A DNA stretch of 30,873 bases from an uncultured Oscillospiraceae bacterium (GCA_900546735.1 URDW01000003.1:1-30873); one strand, 5' to 3'; numbered from the stretch's first letter, positions 23,656-30,873 are shown. Translations and numbers: made by a program. Notes: generated by a model from the sequence alone, not told the origin.

Positions 23656-24627
23656 ATGAAAAAAACTTCCATCAAGAAATTGACGGCCGCCGTGCTCGCA
23701 CTCGTCATTGTGCTGAGCTTTGCCGGCTGTGCAAAAATCAACTATGTAACAAAAGGCACGATCCAGGCCATCAAAGAAGTGCAGGACGGCTCTTATAAAG
23801 ACGGCGGTGCGCTCGGCGCAGCAACGGCCGGCGGTGCAGCTGCCGAAGGCGAGGGCGATTCTGCCGGCGGCGAATCGGTCCAAATCGATGAATTTGTACC
23901 GAATACATACGGTGGCGTCGAATTCAAAACGGTTGAAGACGTTGTCAATTATTATGTAGAGGCTTATAACCTGACCAAGACAAAGTCGGCGCAGTACAAC
24001 ACGCCTTCCGGCACGGAAACGTGGTACGCCCTGGTCGGTGCAGAAGAACTGAACGTACACGACATTCTGGTCGAAGGCAAAAGCAACGGCATTATCGAAG
24101 GCCTTGTTCCCGGCATCGTCGGCAGCTTGTTCAAGCCGTCTGCACAGGCGCTGCCGCCCTGCGACACCAGAAAGATCGATGAAGACTCCTTCAAGACCTC
24201 TGCCCTTACTGCAGAGGATGTGCTGGCTGCCAATGTAAAAGACAACGGCGACGGCACCATCACCATCCAGATCCAGCCGAAAGCCGCTTCCATGAGCGCA
24301 AAGGGCAAGGATTCACAGGGTCGCTTCTTCAACACGCTGGGCGACATCGCTTCCACGGTTGAAAGCGTCGGCGTTTCCTGGGCAAGCGGCACAACGGAAG
24401 AAAACTGCCGTGTAGAATACCAGAACGGTATCGGCACGATCACCATCAACACTTCTACCGGTGAGATCACGGCGGCTGAGTACAACATGAAAGTCACCGT
24501 TACGGTGGAACATGCTTCCATTGCCATCATCACGGATAAGAGCGCTTCTCTGCAGATCGACTACGACATCACTTTCCCGGCTTCTGACGAGTGGCTGCAG
24601 GACAACATGGAAACGACCAGAGCTTAA
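23656..24627 (+). CDS. Hypothetical lipoprotein
   Basis: A 323-residue secreted protein. The first 24 residues are a signal peptide ending in the lipobox LSFAGC, so it should be lipid-anchored at Cys25. A Gly/Ala-rich linker follows to about 75. The remaining 250 residues form a soluble domain containing GVEFKTVEDVVNYYVEAYN, a helical stretch seen in many DUF-type lipoproteins, and several beta strands such as DGTITIQIQPK and GIGTITINTSTGEIT. I do not recognise the family. Codon use is like that of a well-expressed gene. It has its own promoter, and its terminator (24658 onwards) has been duplicated around the structured repeat copy B. Confidence 0.85.
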   Translation: MKKTSIKKLTAAVLALVIVLSFAGCAKINYVTKGTIQAIKEVQDGSYKDGGALGAATAGGAAAEGEGDSAGGESVQIDEFVPNTYGGVEFKTVEDVVNYYVEAYNLTKTKSAQYNTPSGTETWYALVGAEELNVHDILVEGKSNGIIEGLVPGIVGSLFKPSAQALPPCDTRKIDEDSFKTSALTAEDVLAANVKDNGDGTITIQIQPKAASMSAKGKDSQGRFFNTLGDIASTVESVGVSWASGTTEENCRVEYQNGIGTITINTSTGEITAAEYNMKVTVTVEHASIAIITDKSASLQIDYDITFPASDEWLQDNMETTRA

Positions 24628-24657
24628 GCCTTGGCTGTTTATCTGTAAAATGACGGA

Positions 24658-24685
24658 AAAGCGGGCAGCAGTTTGCTGCCCGCTT
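24658..24685 (+). repeat. 28-bp direct repeat, left copy (terminator stem)
   Basis: The stem AAGCGGGCAGCA pairs with TGCTGCCCGCTT across GTT. The whole 28-bp unit, which includes one more A, is identical to 24972-24999. It is followed directly by the repeat element instead of a T-run, so it is probably a broken terminator and one half of a target-site duplication. Confidence 0.9.
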
Positions 24686-24971
24686 CAGCGTGTCAAAAAA
24701 GGTGTGTTTGCAACAAATTATACAGCCTGACACGCTGAAAGACTGCCAAAAAGGTGAGCCGGATTTTGTATTTTGCGAGCGGGAGCTGTACAAAGGTACT
24801 GCCCCCGAGCAAAAGACAAAAAGCGCAAAAACCGCACGGCTGTGCGGTTTTTCTGCTTTCTCTGTTGTCTTTTATATTACAACGATTTTTACAATGTGTT
24901 TCATAGCCGGAAAGCGATTTTTTTATCCTGTGCTTTATGATGCGCGGTCCGGCCGACTTTTTCGACAGTCT
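24686..24971 (+). repeat. Structured intergenic repeat, copy B
   Basis: A 286-bp element without the insert of copy A, in the opposite orientation on the chromosome but the same orientation relative to its upstream gene. It opens with the stem CAGCGTGTCA/TGACACGCTG; the last pair is A-T here and G-C in copy A, a compensatory change. It ends CTTTTTCGACAGTCT, which can pair with the internal AGACTGCCAAAAAG. The inner hairpin ACCGCACGGC/TGTGCGGT lies near 24826-24850. No ORF with a start and ribosome binding site is conserved. It lies between the two 28-bp direct repeats without a base in between. Confidence 0.85.
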
Positions 24972-25006
24972 AAAGCGGGCAGCAGTTTGCTGCCCGCTTT
25001 TATTTT
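24972..25006 (+). terminator. 28-bp direct repeat, right copy: working terminator
   Basis: The same 28 bases as 24658-24685, but followed by TTATTTTAT, so this copy retains the T-run and should terminate transcripts from the lipoprotein gene and through the repeat. Confidence 0.85.
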
Positions 25007-25127
25007 ATGTGCGGCTGCGTTTTTGGTGCGCGGCCGTTTTTTGACCGGCAAAATGGTTTTTTGCACCGCCGGGCGCCCGGTGTAAAATAAGTGTATCTTT
25101 TTCCACCGGTTTTTAAACATTTTGTAT

Positions 25128-25155
25128 TTGCAACAGCGGTTTGATGTGTTATGAT
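25128..25155 (+). promoter_or_regulatory. Promoter of the symporter-glycosidase pair
   Basis: TTGCAA (25128-25133), a 16-base spacer and TATGAT (25150-25155) with an extended TG, 60 bases before the start codon. The 120 bases before it contain only a GC-rich hairpin region. Confidence 0.6.
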
Positions 25156-25215
25156 GGAATCAGGTTGTTGCGCCCGCTGAATATGCCCGGGCGCACAGCA
25201 GAAGGGGGAAGAAAA

Positions 25216-26709
25216 ATGGCTGTTCACGGAATTTCCGGGGTCACCACGCTGGTCAAGAACCTGGTCGGCGATGTGCGCGCGCACTGGAAAACGCCTGCAC
25301 AGGGCAAGTACATTTCTTACAAGGAGTTCACGGCCTACAGTGTCGGCGGTATCGGCGTCAACACCATCAACTCTATTTTTGGCTATGTGGCGCTTTCGGC
25401 AAACTGCCTGCTGCTTGGCTCGGCTTATGGCATCGACCCGGTGCACCTGGTGTGGATGTCGATCATCGTCAACATTTTAAACCTGGTCAAATCGCCGTTT
25501 ATCAGCATGCTCATCGACAACACCAACACCAAATACGGCAAGTTCCGGCCGTATCTGCTGTGGACGGGTATTCCAACGGCGGTGCTGATTTGTTTAATGG
25601 CGTTTGTGCCCAATGACTTCAATTATACGCTCAAATGCGTGCTGCTGTGCCTGATCTATGCGCTGACGATGCTGTTTCAGTCCACTTACGCGCTGGCCTA
25701 CACCAGCCTGGCGCAGGTGCTTACGCCAAACGGGCAGGAACGCACGTCGCTTTTGTCGGTCAGTCAGTTTATCTACAGTCTGGGGCCGTCGCTCGTCAAC
25801 ATGCTTCTGCCGATCTTTGCCGAGTTTTTTGACGGCGGCATGCTGGGCTTTTCGGCCTACCGCGTGCTGTTTCCGATTTTCTCCGTGGCCGGCATCCTGC
25901 TGAGCATTTGGGTGTTTAAGGATACAAATGAAAAAATCATCGTGCCCAAAACGTATGTCGCCAAGGTCAAGTTTTCGCAGGGCATTCGTGAAATCAAAAA
26001 CAACAAGTATTTCTGGCTGATCTACCTGTACCAGATCCTGGGCGCCATGAAGTACGGCATCGGCAGCATTTTGTCGTGGTACTGCCTGTATGTGGTGCGC
26101 AGCAACAGCCTGCTCGGTATCATGAACACGATAATCGGCACGGCTTCTGTACCCGGTATGCTGCTCGCGCCGGTTTTGGCCAAAAAATTCGGCAAAAAGA
26201 ACTGCATGATCGCGTTTAACGTGATGCGTGCTGTCTTTTCCGGGCTGATGCTCGTGACCATGAACAATTCCGTGCTGTTCCTCGTTTGCCTGTACCTGGC
26301 TACACTGGCTGTCGGCGGCGACGGCGTGCTGACGGCTTCTGCCACGGCTGACGTGTTCGACTACCAGCAGTGGAAGACCGGCAAACGTCTGGAAGGCTTT
26401 ATTACCCAGTTCGGCGGCATGCTGGTCACAGCGGTCGGCATGGTCACCTCGCTGATTTTGCCGTATTTTTACCGCTACTATGGCCTGGGCACGGACTATA
26501 ATGTACTTTATAACGCCGATGTGCGCACGCCGATTTTCAATGTCATGATCATCACCACCATCATTTCCTGCCTGCTGACCGTTATTCCGATGCTGTTTTA
26601 CGACATGAGCGAAAAGCGCCAGCAGCAGATCGTGGAGGATCTGAAAGTGCGCGCCGCAGCAGAAAACGCACAGGAAAGCGAGGAAAGTGCAGAAAATGAA
26701 ACCTTATAA
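25216..26709 (+). CDS. GPH-family sugar:cation symporter
   Basis: A 497-residue membrane protein of the glycoside-pentoside-hexuronide:cation symporter branch of the major facilitator superfamily, with about twelve helices. Near residue 35 KEFTAYSVGGIGVNTIN opens helix 1, and the loop between helices 2 and 3 has SMLIDNTNTKYGKFRPYLLW, the D-x-x-x-x-G-x-F/W-R-P/K signature of the family. The C-terminal 25 residues are a charged cytoplasmic tail. It would import an oligosaccharide or glycoside with Na+ or H+. ATG 25216 follows GGGGGAAG; an open frame from 25141 is unlikely to be used. It overlaps the next gene by 14 bases, so the transporter and glycosidase form one unit and the glycosidase should act on its cargo. 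Confidence 0.93.
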   Translation: MAVHGISGVTTLVKNLVGDVRAHWKTPAQGKYISYKEFTAYSVGGIGVNTINSIFGYVALSANCLLLGSAYGIDPVHLVWMSIIVNILNLVKSPFISMLIDNTNTKYGKFRPYLLWTGIPTAVLICLMAFVPNDFNYTLKCVLLCLIYALTMLFQSTYALAYTSLAQVLTPNGQERTSLLSVSQFIYSLGPSLVNMLLPIFAEFFDGGMLGFSAYRVLFPIFSVAGILLSIWVFKDTNEKIIVPKTYVAKVKFSQGIREIKNNKYFWLIYLYQILGAMKYGIGSILSWYCLYVVRSNSLLGIMNTIIGTASVPGMLLAPVLAKKFGKKNCMIAFNVMRAVFSGLMLVTMNNSVLFLVCLYLATLAVGGDGVLTASATADVFDYQQWKTGKRLEGFITQFGGMLVTAVGMVTSLILPYFYRYYGLGTDYNVLYNADVRTPIFNVMIITTIISCLLTVIPMLFYDMSEKRQQQIVEDLKVRAAAENAQESEESAENETL

Positions 26710-28723
26710 ACTCTTTTTCGGCCGTTCGCCGTTTGCACTGTGGGCGCGGCCGAATCCGAAAACGATGACCGCGCCCCGTTTAAAGTCGCTGCTGCCGGAC
26801 AAAAGCGTGCTCTGGCAAATCGGGCGTGAGTCCGGCGCCTGCAGCGACCATATCGAAATGAGCGGCTTTCAGGTCAGCGCCATTGTCTGCTACGGCCGCA
26901 CGGGGAGCGGCAGCCTGCGCCTGCGCCGCCATATCACGGCGCCGTACCTGCGCAAGCTGCCGGACGACACGCGCGGCAGCTTTTCGTTCGATGTTTCGGG
27001 CGGCGCGGCACAGTTTGTGCTGAACGGCCGTGTGCAGCACGAAAAAGTGGTGTCGGCGTGCCTTCGCGGCAAATTGACCCTGCAAACACAAACGCCCGGT
27101 CTGCAGGTCAGCCGCACGCTGACGCCCTGCGCCGACGCACCGGCGCTTGTCGAAATGGTCGAGGTCACGGCAAAAACAGCCGGCTGTCTGGAGGTCTTTG
27201 TGCCGTTTTCCACGGCGGCCCTGCCTGCAGAAAAGTGCGCAAACGGCAAGATCTTTTGCGGCGTTGCCGCGGCGGAATCGGGCAGCGTTTCGCTGAACCG
27301 TGCCTGTGATTACCGCCGCAGGGTCGCGCTTGCCGCCGGGCGTACGCATCGGTTCTTTATTGTGTATTTTGCCTGCCGGCAGAGCGAACCGGTGGAAATA
27401 GAGGCGCAGCTTGCGCGGCGCGCGGCGTTTGCAGAGGCCGGCTTTGCGCAGCCGGTTTTGCAAACGGATTCGCCGCAGCTGGACGCTGCCTTTTCCCACT
27501 GTGTGCTGCGCAGCTGTGAAAGCATTTTTCAGACGCAGTCCGGCCTGTTCCACAGCCCGGGCGGCGGCAGCTACTACGCCGCGCTTTGGACGAATGACCA
27601 GTGCGAATATGCCAACCCGTTTTTTGCGTATCTGTCTTATCCGGCGGCGGTGGAAAGTGCGGCCAACTGCTACCGGCAGTACGAAAAATATATGGACAAA
27701 AGCGACCGCCCGTTTTGTGAAAAAACGGCGCTCGTCACCAGCATCGTGGCCGAAGGGCGCGATTTCTGGAACGGTGCGGGCGACCGCGGCGACGGCGCCA
27801 TGTACGCTTACGGCCTTTGCCGCTTTTTGCTGGTGCGCGGCGACCGGCGGCTTGCCGAGTCGTTTTTTGACGATATAAAGTGGTGTATCGACTTTTCGCT
27901 TTCGCGCAAGAATGAACACGGCGTGATCGCGAGCGATTCTGACGAACTGGAAAACCGTTTTCCAAGCGGCAGCGCCAACCTGAACACCAGCTGCCTGACG
28001 TATGATGCGCTTTTAAACGGCGCGCTGATCTGCGATGTGCTCGGCAAAACAGATCTGGCCGCTGCCTGGCGCCGGGAGGCAAAAGAGCTTGCCGAAAATA
28101 TTGAAAATTATTTTGGCGCTGAGGTGGAGGGCTTTTCCACATACCGCTATTGCGCCGGCGAAAAAAATCTGCGCGCCTGGATCTGCATGCCGCTTACGGT
28201 CGAACTGTTTGGCCGGCGCGACCAGACCTTGGCTGCTGTTTTCTCGCCGAACCTGTACCAAAACGGGCTTCTGCGCACCACGTCGGCGCACTTCACCACC
28301 TGGGACCGCAGCCTGCTGTTTGCGCTGCGCGGTGCGTTTTTGGCCGGCGATCCGGCGGCGTTTGACCGCGTTTGTGCCTACAGCCGCGACCGGCTGCTCG
28401 GCAACCATTCGCCGTATCCGTTCGAGGCGTTCCCCGAGGGCAACCGCGCGCACCTGAGCGGCGAAAGCGCGCTGTTTTGCCGCGTGGTCACCGAGGGCCT
28501 TTTCGGCCTGCGCCCGGTCGGCTGGCACAAGCTGCGCGTCTGGCCGAAACGCGACCATATTTCCCTTTGCGGCCTGCAGATTTTCGGCCGGATGGTCGAC
28601 ATTTTTGCAGACGGCGGTGTGATCACCGTAAAAACGCCTGAAAAAACGCTTCGCGTGCAGGCAGATTGTGCGGTGTTCGACTTTGACAGCGCCACAGCGC
28701 GGGCTGCGTCTGCCGGTGTGTAA
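26696..28723 (+). CDS. Six-hairpin glycosidase-like protein
   Basis: A 675-residue probable glycosidase. Residues 1-260 are beta-rich, with a supersandwich-like N-domain. From about 265 comes an (alpha/alpha)6 barrel with FHSPGGGSYYAALWTNDQCEY, where the Asp of TNDQCEY is a candidate catalytic-site residue, then DGAMYAYGLCRFLL, LRAWICMPLTVELF and LSGESALFCRVVTEGLFGLRP. A short beta domain ends the protein. The architecture resembles GH78/GH95-type enzymes and the gene at 16852, but I cannot name a family. No signal peptide. ATG 26696 lies inside the symporter gene. Expected to cleave the sugar brought in by the symporter; the substrate is unknown. Confidence 0.82.
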   Translation: MKPYKLFFGRSPFALWARPNPKTMTAPRLKSLLPDKSVLWQIGRESGACSDHIEMSGFQVSAIVCYGRTGSGSLRLRRHITAPYLRKLPDDTRGSFSFDVSGGAAQFVLNGRVQHEKVVSACLRGKLTLQTQTPGLQVSRTLTPCADAPALVEMVEVTAKTAGCLEVFVPFSTAALPAEKCANGKIFCGVAAAESGSVSLNRACDYRRRVALAAGRTHRFFIVYFACRQSEPVEIEAQLARRAAFAEAGFAQPVLQTDSPQLDAAFSHCVLRSCESIFQTQSGLFHSPGGGSYYAALWTNDQCEYANPFFAYLSYPAAVESAANCYRQYEKYMDKSDRPFCEKTALVTSIVAEGRDFWNGAGDRGDGAMYAYGLCRFLLVRGDRRLAESFFDDIKWCIDFSLSRKNEHGVIASDSDELENRFPSGSANLNTSCLTYDALLNGALICDVLGKTDLAAAWRREAKELAENIENYFGAEVEGFSTYRYCAGEKNLRAWICMPLTVELFGRRDQTLAAVFSPNLYQNGLLRTTSAHFTTWDRSLLFALRGAFLAGDPAAFDRVCAYSRDRLLGNHSPYPFEAFPEGNRAHLSGESALFCRVVTEGLFGLRPVGWHKLRVWPKRDHISLCGLQIFGRMVDIFADGGVITVKTPEKTLRVQADCAVFDFDSATARAASAGV

Positions 28724-28740
28724 AAAGAGATAAAAAATAA

Positions 28741-28778
28741 AAGCGCAGATACTGCACCACACGGCAATATCTGCGCTT
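28741..28778. terminator. Bidirectional terminator
   Basis: AAGCGCAGATA pairs perfectly with TATCTGCGCTT across a 16-base loop, with A-runs on the left and T-rich sequence on the right. It serves the convergent glycosidase and carbonic anhydrase genes. Confidence 0.88.
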
Positions 28779-28787
28779 ATTGTTTGT

Positions 28788-29297
28788 TTACCGGTTTTCA
28801 AAATATTTGTTGGCCTCTTTGCTGTAAGCAATGGCTGCCTGCTTCATCATGGCTTCTTCTTTTTCGCCCATTCGGCGCACCACTTTGGCCGGCACGCCCA
28901 TCGCCAGCGAATTGTCGGGGATCACGCTGTTTTCCGTGACCAGCGCGCCCGCGCCGATCAGACAGCCGCTGCCGATTTTGGCGCCGTTCAAAACGGTGGC
29001 GTGCATACCGATCAGGCTGTTGTCGCCGATCTCGGCGCCGTGGATCACGGCGTTGTGGCCGATCGTCACATGGCTGCCGATCCTGACCGGAAAGCCCCTG
29101 TCGGTGTGGATCGTTACATTGTCCTGCACATTGGAGTAGCGGCCGATGCATATCTCGTCCTCGTCGGCGCGCACCACAGCGCCAAACCAAATGCTGGAAC
29201 CTTTGTCCAGCGTGGTTTTACCGATGACGGTGGCGTTTTCAGCAATGAATTTTGCGCCCGAAACGTTCGGGTAAGTGCCTGCGTAGGGAAGGATCAT
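28788..29297 (-). CDS. Gamma-class carbonic anhydrase-like protein
   Basis: A 169-residue left-handed beta-helix protein of the gamma-carbonic anhydrase/YrdA/PaaY group. His64 in TIHTD, His81 and His86 in GHNAVIHG are the three zinc or iron ligands. A C-terminal helix with KEEAMMKQAAIAYSKEANKYF packs against the trimer. It may hydrate CO2 or act as a metal-dependent hydrolase; many members of the group have weak or no CA activity. The ATG overlaps the TGA of the patatin gene (ATGA, 29297-29294), so the two are translationally coupled. Confidence 0.93.
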   Translation of the reverse strand: MILPYAGTYPNVSGAKFIAENATVIGKTTLDKGSSIWFGAVVRADEDEICIGRYSNVQDNVTIHTDRGFPVRIGSHVTIGHNAVIHGAEIGDNSLIGMHATVLNGAKIGSGCLIGAGALVTENSVIPDNSLAMGVPAKVVRRMGEKEEAMMKQAAIAYSKEANKYFENR

Positions 29298-30145
29298 TTT
29301 AAAAACGCCTCGATCTTGTCCATGGAATTTTTGGCCGTCTCATAGCCGTAGTCGTAAATTTTCTGCAAGTGCGCCGTGTTTTTTTCCAGCGTGGGGCAGT
29401 GCAGCGGCTGCGGCGGGCGAATGGCCAGCGCGCGCCCCTCTTCCTCCAGTTTGCGCACATAGGCAAGCTCTTCATTGTACATGTTGTGGCGGTTCAAAAT
29501 GCTTTCGGCCAGCTTCGGGTAATTTTTGTATTTGCGCCGCACCAGCCGGGCAACTTTGTCCATGGGCTGTTTGACGTAGTCGATGTCCTGCGTCAGGATG
29601 ACCACGATTTTCTCGCACCCGTCCTTAAGCGCGCGGGCAGCCGGAATGGAGTCGGCAATGCCGCCGTCAAAGTACTTTTTGCCGTCGATCACGGCGCCTT
29701 TTGTAGCCACCGGCAGCGCGCAGGAGGCGCGCAGCTCCACGCAGCCGCGCTCGTGCAGGTTCGGCACATCCAGGTACTCGGCTTCTCCGGTCTCGGCGTT
29801 CGTCACCACGCACACAAAACGGCAGTGCGCATTGTCAAATTTGCTCTGGTCGATCGGCATCAGGTCGTAAGACAGCTCATCAAAAATCCAGTCGTAGTTC
29901 AGGTACTCGCCCTTCGTAATGAAGTGGTGCAGCCCCATGTAGCGCTTGTCGTTTACATAGTTCAGCGTAATGTCACGCTGGCGGTGGTACGATTTGGAAA
30001 TGTAAGACGCTGCGTTGCAGGTGCCGGCCGAAACGCCGATTACATAAGGGAATTCAATTTTGTGCTCCATAAAGCAGTCCAGCACGCCGCTTGTAAAAAT
30101 ACCGCGCGAGCCGCCGCCTTCCAGCACCAGTCCGTTTTTGTACAA
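29294..30145 (-). CDS. Patatin-like phospholipase
   Basis: A 283-residue lipid acyl hydrolase of the bacterial patatin (YjjU/RssA-like) group, cytosolic. The oxyanion loop EGGGSRG is at 9-15, Ser39 in GVSAG is the nucleophile and Asp160 in FDGGIADS completes the dyad. The C-terminal third includes RKYKNYPKLAESILNRHNMYNEEL, the family's usual helical end. The start is TTG at 30145, with GGAGTGA eight bases upstream; an ATG is not available at the family's usual start. It sits downstream of a terminator without an obvious promoter of its own, so it may depend on readthrough. Coupled to the carbonic anhydrase-like gene. Confidence 0.92.
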   Translation of the reverse strand: MYKNGLVLEGGGSRGIFTSGVLDCFMEHKIEFPYVIGVSAGTCNAASYISKSYHRQRDITLNYVNDKRYMGLHHFITKGEYLNYDWIFDELSYDLMPIDQSKFDNAHCRFVCVVTNAETGEAEYLDVPNLHERGCVELRASCALPVATKGAVIDGKKYFDGGIADSIPAARALKDGCEKIVVILTQDIDYVKQPMDKVARLVRRKYKNYPKLAESILNRHNMYNEELAYVRKLEEEGRALAIRPPQPLHCPTLEKNTAHLQKIYDYGYETAKNSMDKIEAFLK

Positions 30146-30168
30146 TTTGGGTCACTCCGTAAAAGAAT

Positions 30169-30190
30169 GGGCCAGACGAATGTCTGACCC
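30169..30190 (-). terminator. Terminator after the small membrane protein
   Basis: In minus-strand RNA GGGUCAGAC pairs with GUCUGGCCC (one G-U pair) across AUUC, followed by AUUCUUUU. It is weaker on the plus strand because of a C-A mismatch, so minus is the working orientation. Confidence 0.75.
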
Positions 30191-30206
30191 TTTTTGCTTT
30201 TTTGGT

Positions 30207-30512
30207 TTATTTTGCGGCTTCTTTTTTAGCAGCCGTCTTTTTTTTGGGCGCGCTTTTTGCAGCCTTGGCCGTGCCTTTCGCTTCCTCAGCGGCGGGCGCT
30301 TCTTCTGCGGGAGCAGCTTCTTCGGCGGGCTGTTCGTTGTCGCATTCGATCACTTCGCAAACGTCGTCGTCGCACTCAAAGAAATCCGAGTCGTCAAAAT
30401 ACTGTACTTCTTTTTTCGGGAAAAGTTTTTTGACCAGGAAATATACGGCGGCGCCGATCGCGGCAAGCGCGGCGATCGCGGCTACGATTTTTGCAATTTT
30501 TTTAAGGTTCAT
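30207..30512 (-). CDS. Small membrane protein with acidic and Ala/Lys-rich tail
   Basis: A 101-residue protein of unknown function. After MNLKK comes one hydrophobic helix (about 8-32), then KKLFPKK, then an acidic middle with FDDSDFFECDDDVCEVIECD, which has three cysteines, and finally a low-complexity Ala/Glu then Ala/Lys tail. This plan (membrane anchor, acidic stretch, lysine-rich end) is common in Clostridia but not assigned. The tail could bind nucleic acid or wall polymers; that is speculation. The ribosome binding site is AGGGGGT, and it has the best promoter of the region. Confidence 0.8.
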   Translation of the reverse strand: MNLKKIAKIVAAIAALAAIGAAVYFLVKKLFPKKEVQYFDDSDFFECDDDVCEVIECDNEQPAEEAAPAEEAPAAEEAKGTAKAAKSAPKKKTAAKKEAAK

Positions 30513-30550
30513 TTTTAAGTTTACCCCCTGCTTTAAAATTCTATACTCTC

Positions 30551-30579
30551 ATTATATCTTTCGCGCCCGGCAAAGTCAA
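30551..30579 (-). promoter_or_regulatory. Promoter of the small membrane protein
   Basis: TTGACT (30579-30574), a 17-base spacer and a perfect TATAAT (30556-30551). Confidence 0.88.
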
Positions 30580-30684
30580 GCCTAAAGATGTTTGTTCATA
30601 AACTTCTAATGTTATATGCCTTAACAAATCAAAAACTGAAAGTGAGTGACACGCAGCTTGCATGGAGCCTGCCGAAACAGGAAG

Positions 30685-30806
30685 CCCCAGAAAAAATTTG
30701 CTGTGCAAACTTTTTCTGGGGAGAGGAGGCGCGGTGAAGCGAGCGAGAAATGACGTTTCATACAAAATCAAGAAAAAGTCATTTTGAGCGATACGCAACA
30801 CGCGCC
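30685..30806 (+). repeat. Two-hairpin repeat, copy near contig end
   Basis: Hairpin 1 (30685-30721) pairs CCCCAGAAAAA and TTTGC with GCAAA and TTTTTCTGGGG, one mismatch. The linker GGGGAGAGGAGG and GTGAAGCGAGCGAG follow. Hairpin 2 pairs GGCGCG (30728-30733) with CGCGCC (30801-30806), and inside it AAATGAC (30748-30754) with GTCATTT (30778-30784). Confidence 0.7.
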
Positions 30807-30842
30807 GACGAAGCGCATTTTCGGCTTTTTATTCAGAAAAAA

Positions 30843-30873
30843 ATAAAAGCCGGAACAAGCGATACGAAACTTG
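30843..30873 (+). repeat. AGCGATAYGAA repeat cut by the contig end
   Basis: The final 31 bases match 21957-21987 with three differences. The contig stops in the middle of the hairpin, as expected where an assembler meets a dispersed repeat. Confidence 0.75.

Noticed and set aside
30541..30801. 86-codon minus-strand ORF upstream of the small membrane protein
   Set aside because: It lies across the strong promoter of that gene and the repeat hairpin, and has no ribosome binding site.
30750..30873. Open frame running off the contig end within the repeat
   Set aside because: The repeated AGCGATACG motifs fall in different frames because their spacing of 71 is not a multiple of three, so the sequence is not a protein repeat.

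Overview
The window looks like one contig of a Gram-positive Clostridia genome, most likely of the Oscillospiraceae/Ruminococcaceae type. The reasons are a moderately high GC content with strong G/C preference at third codon positions, GGAGG ribosome binding sites, and gene families typical of that group: DUF815 ATPase, CD3324-family protein, C_GCAxxG_C_C protein, YlmH-like S4 protein, GPH sugar symporter and zinc-ribbon membrane proteins. The assignment is inference. The first 13 bases are not genomic: they match the 3' end of the Tn5/Nextera mosaic-end adapter. The last bases run into a dispersed repeat, so both ends look like assembly ends.

Layout. 1-844 is ilvC (minus, truncated by the contig end). 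1162-2394 is a DUF815 AAA ATPase. 2514-6274 is a compact operon of response regulator, sensor kinase and membrane-anchored HtrA protease, which reads as an envelope-stress unit. 6374-9639 on the minus strand holds a MATE exporter, then iolB and an iron-type alcohol dehydrogenase with their own promoter. 9771-11369 is a GH43 glycosidase followed by a sugar O-acetyltransferase, and 11425-12168 is a YlmH-like RNA-binding protein. 12303-13374 holds two small membrane proteins around a lower-GC gene remnant. 13580-14674 is a polysaccharide pyruvyl transferase family protein. 15203-16640 holds a CD3324-family protein and a macro-domain protein. 16852-20948 is a six-hairpin glycosidase overlapping a GH31 alpha-glucosidase. 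21228-21884 is a VWA protein, and 22186-22262 is tRNA-Arg(ACG). 22339-23408 is a zinc-ribbon/Thr-rich membrane protein coupled to a C_GCAxxG_C_C redox protein. 23656-24627 is a lipoprotein. 25216-28723 is a GPH symporter overlapping a second six-hairpin glycosidase. 28788-30512 on the minus strand holds a gamma-carbonic anhydrase, a patatin lipase and a small membrane protein.

The carbohydrate genes form three separate two-gene cassettes: GH43 with acetyltransferase, glycosidase with GH31, and symporter with glycosidase. They suggest breakdown of plant- or host-derived oligosaccharides that are imported whole and cleaved inside the cell; none of the glycosidases has a visible signal peptide.

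The most unusual content is intergenic. (1) A structured non-coding repeat of about 285 bp occurs twice, at 14775-15177 and 24686-24971, in opposite orientations. Each copy is wedged between two hairpins, and the second is bounded by a perfect 28-bp direct repeat that is itself the host gene's transcription terminator. This is what insertion into a terminator with target-site duplication would look like. (2) The first copy carries about 133 bp of a second dispersed family, made of hairpin 1, a GGGGARAGGAG linker and hairpin 2. It also occurs at 22065 and 30685, with stems preserved despite sequence change. Neither family contains a convincing ORF. Together they are the best candidate for an undescribed system in this window.
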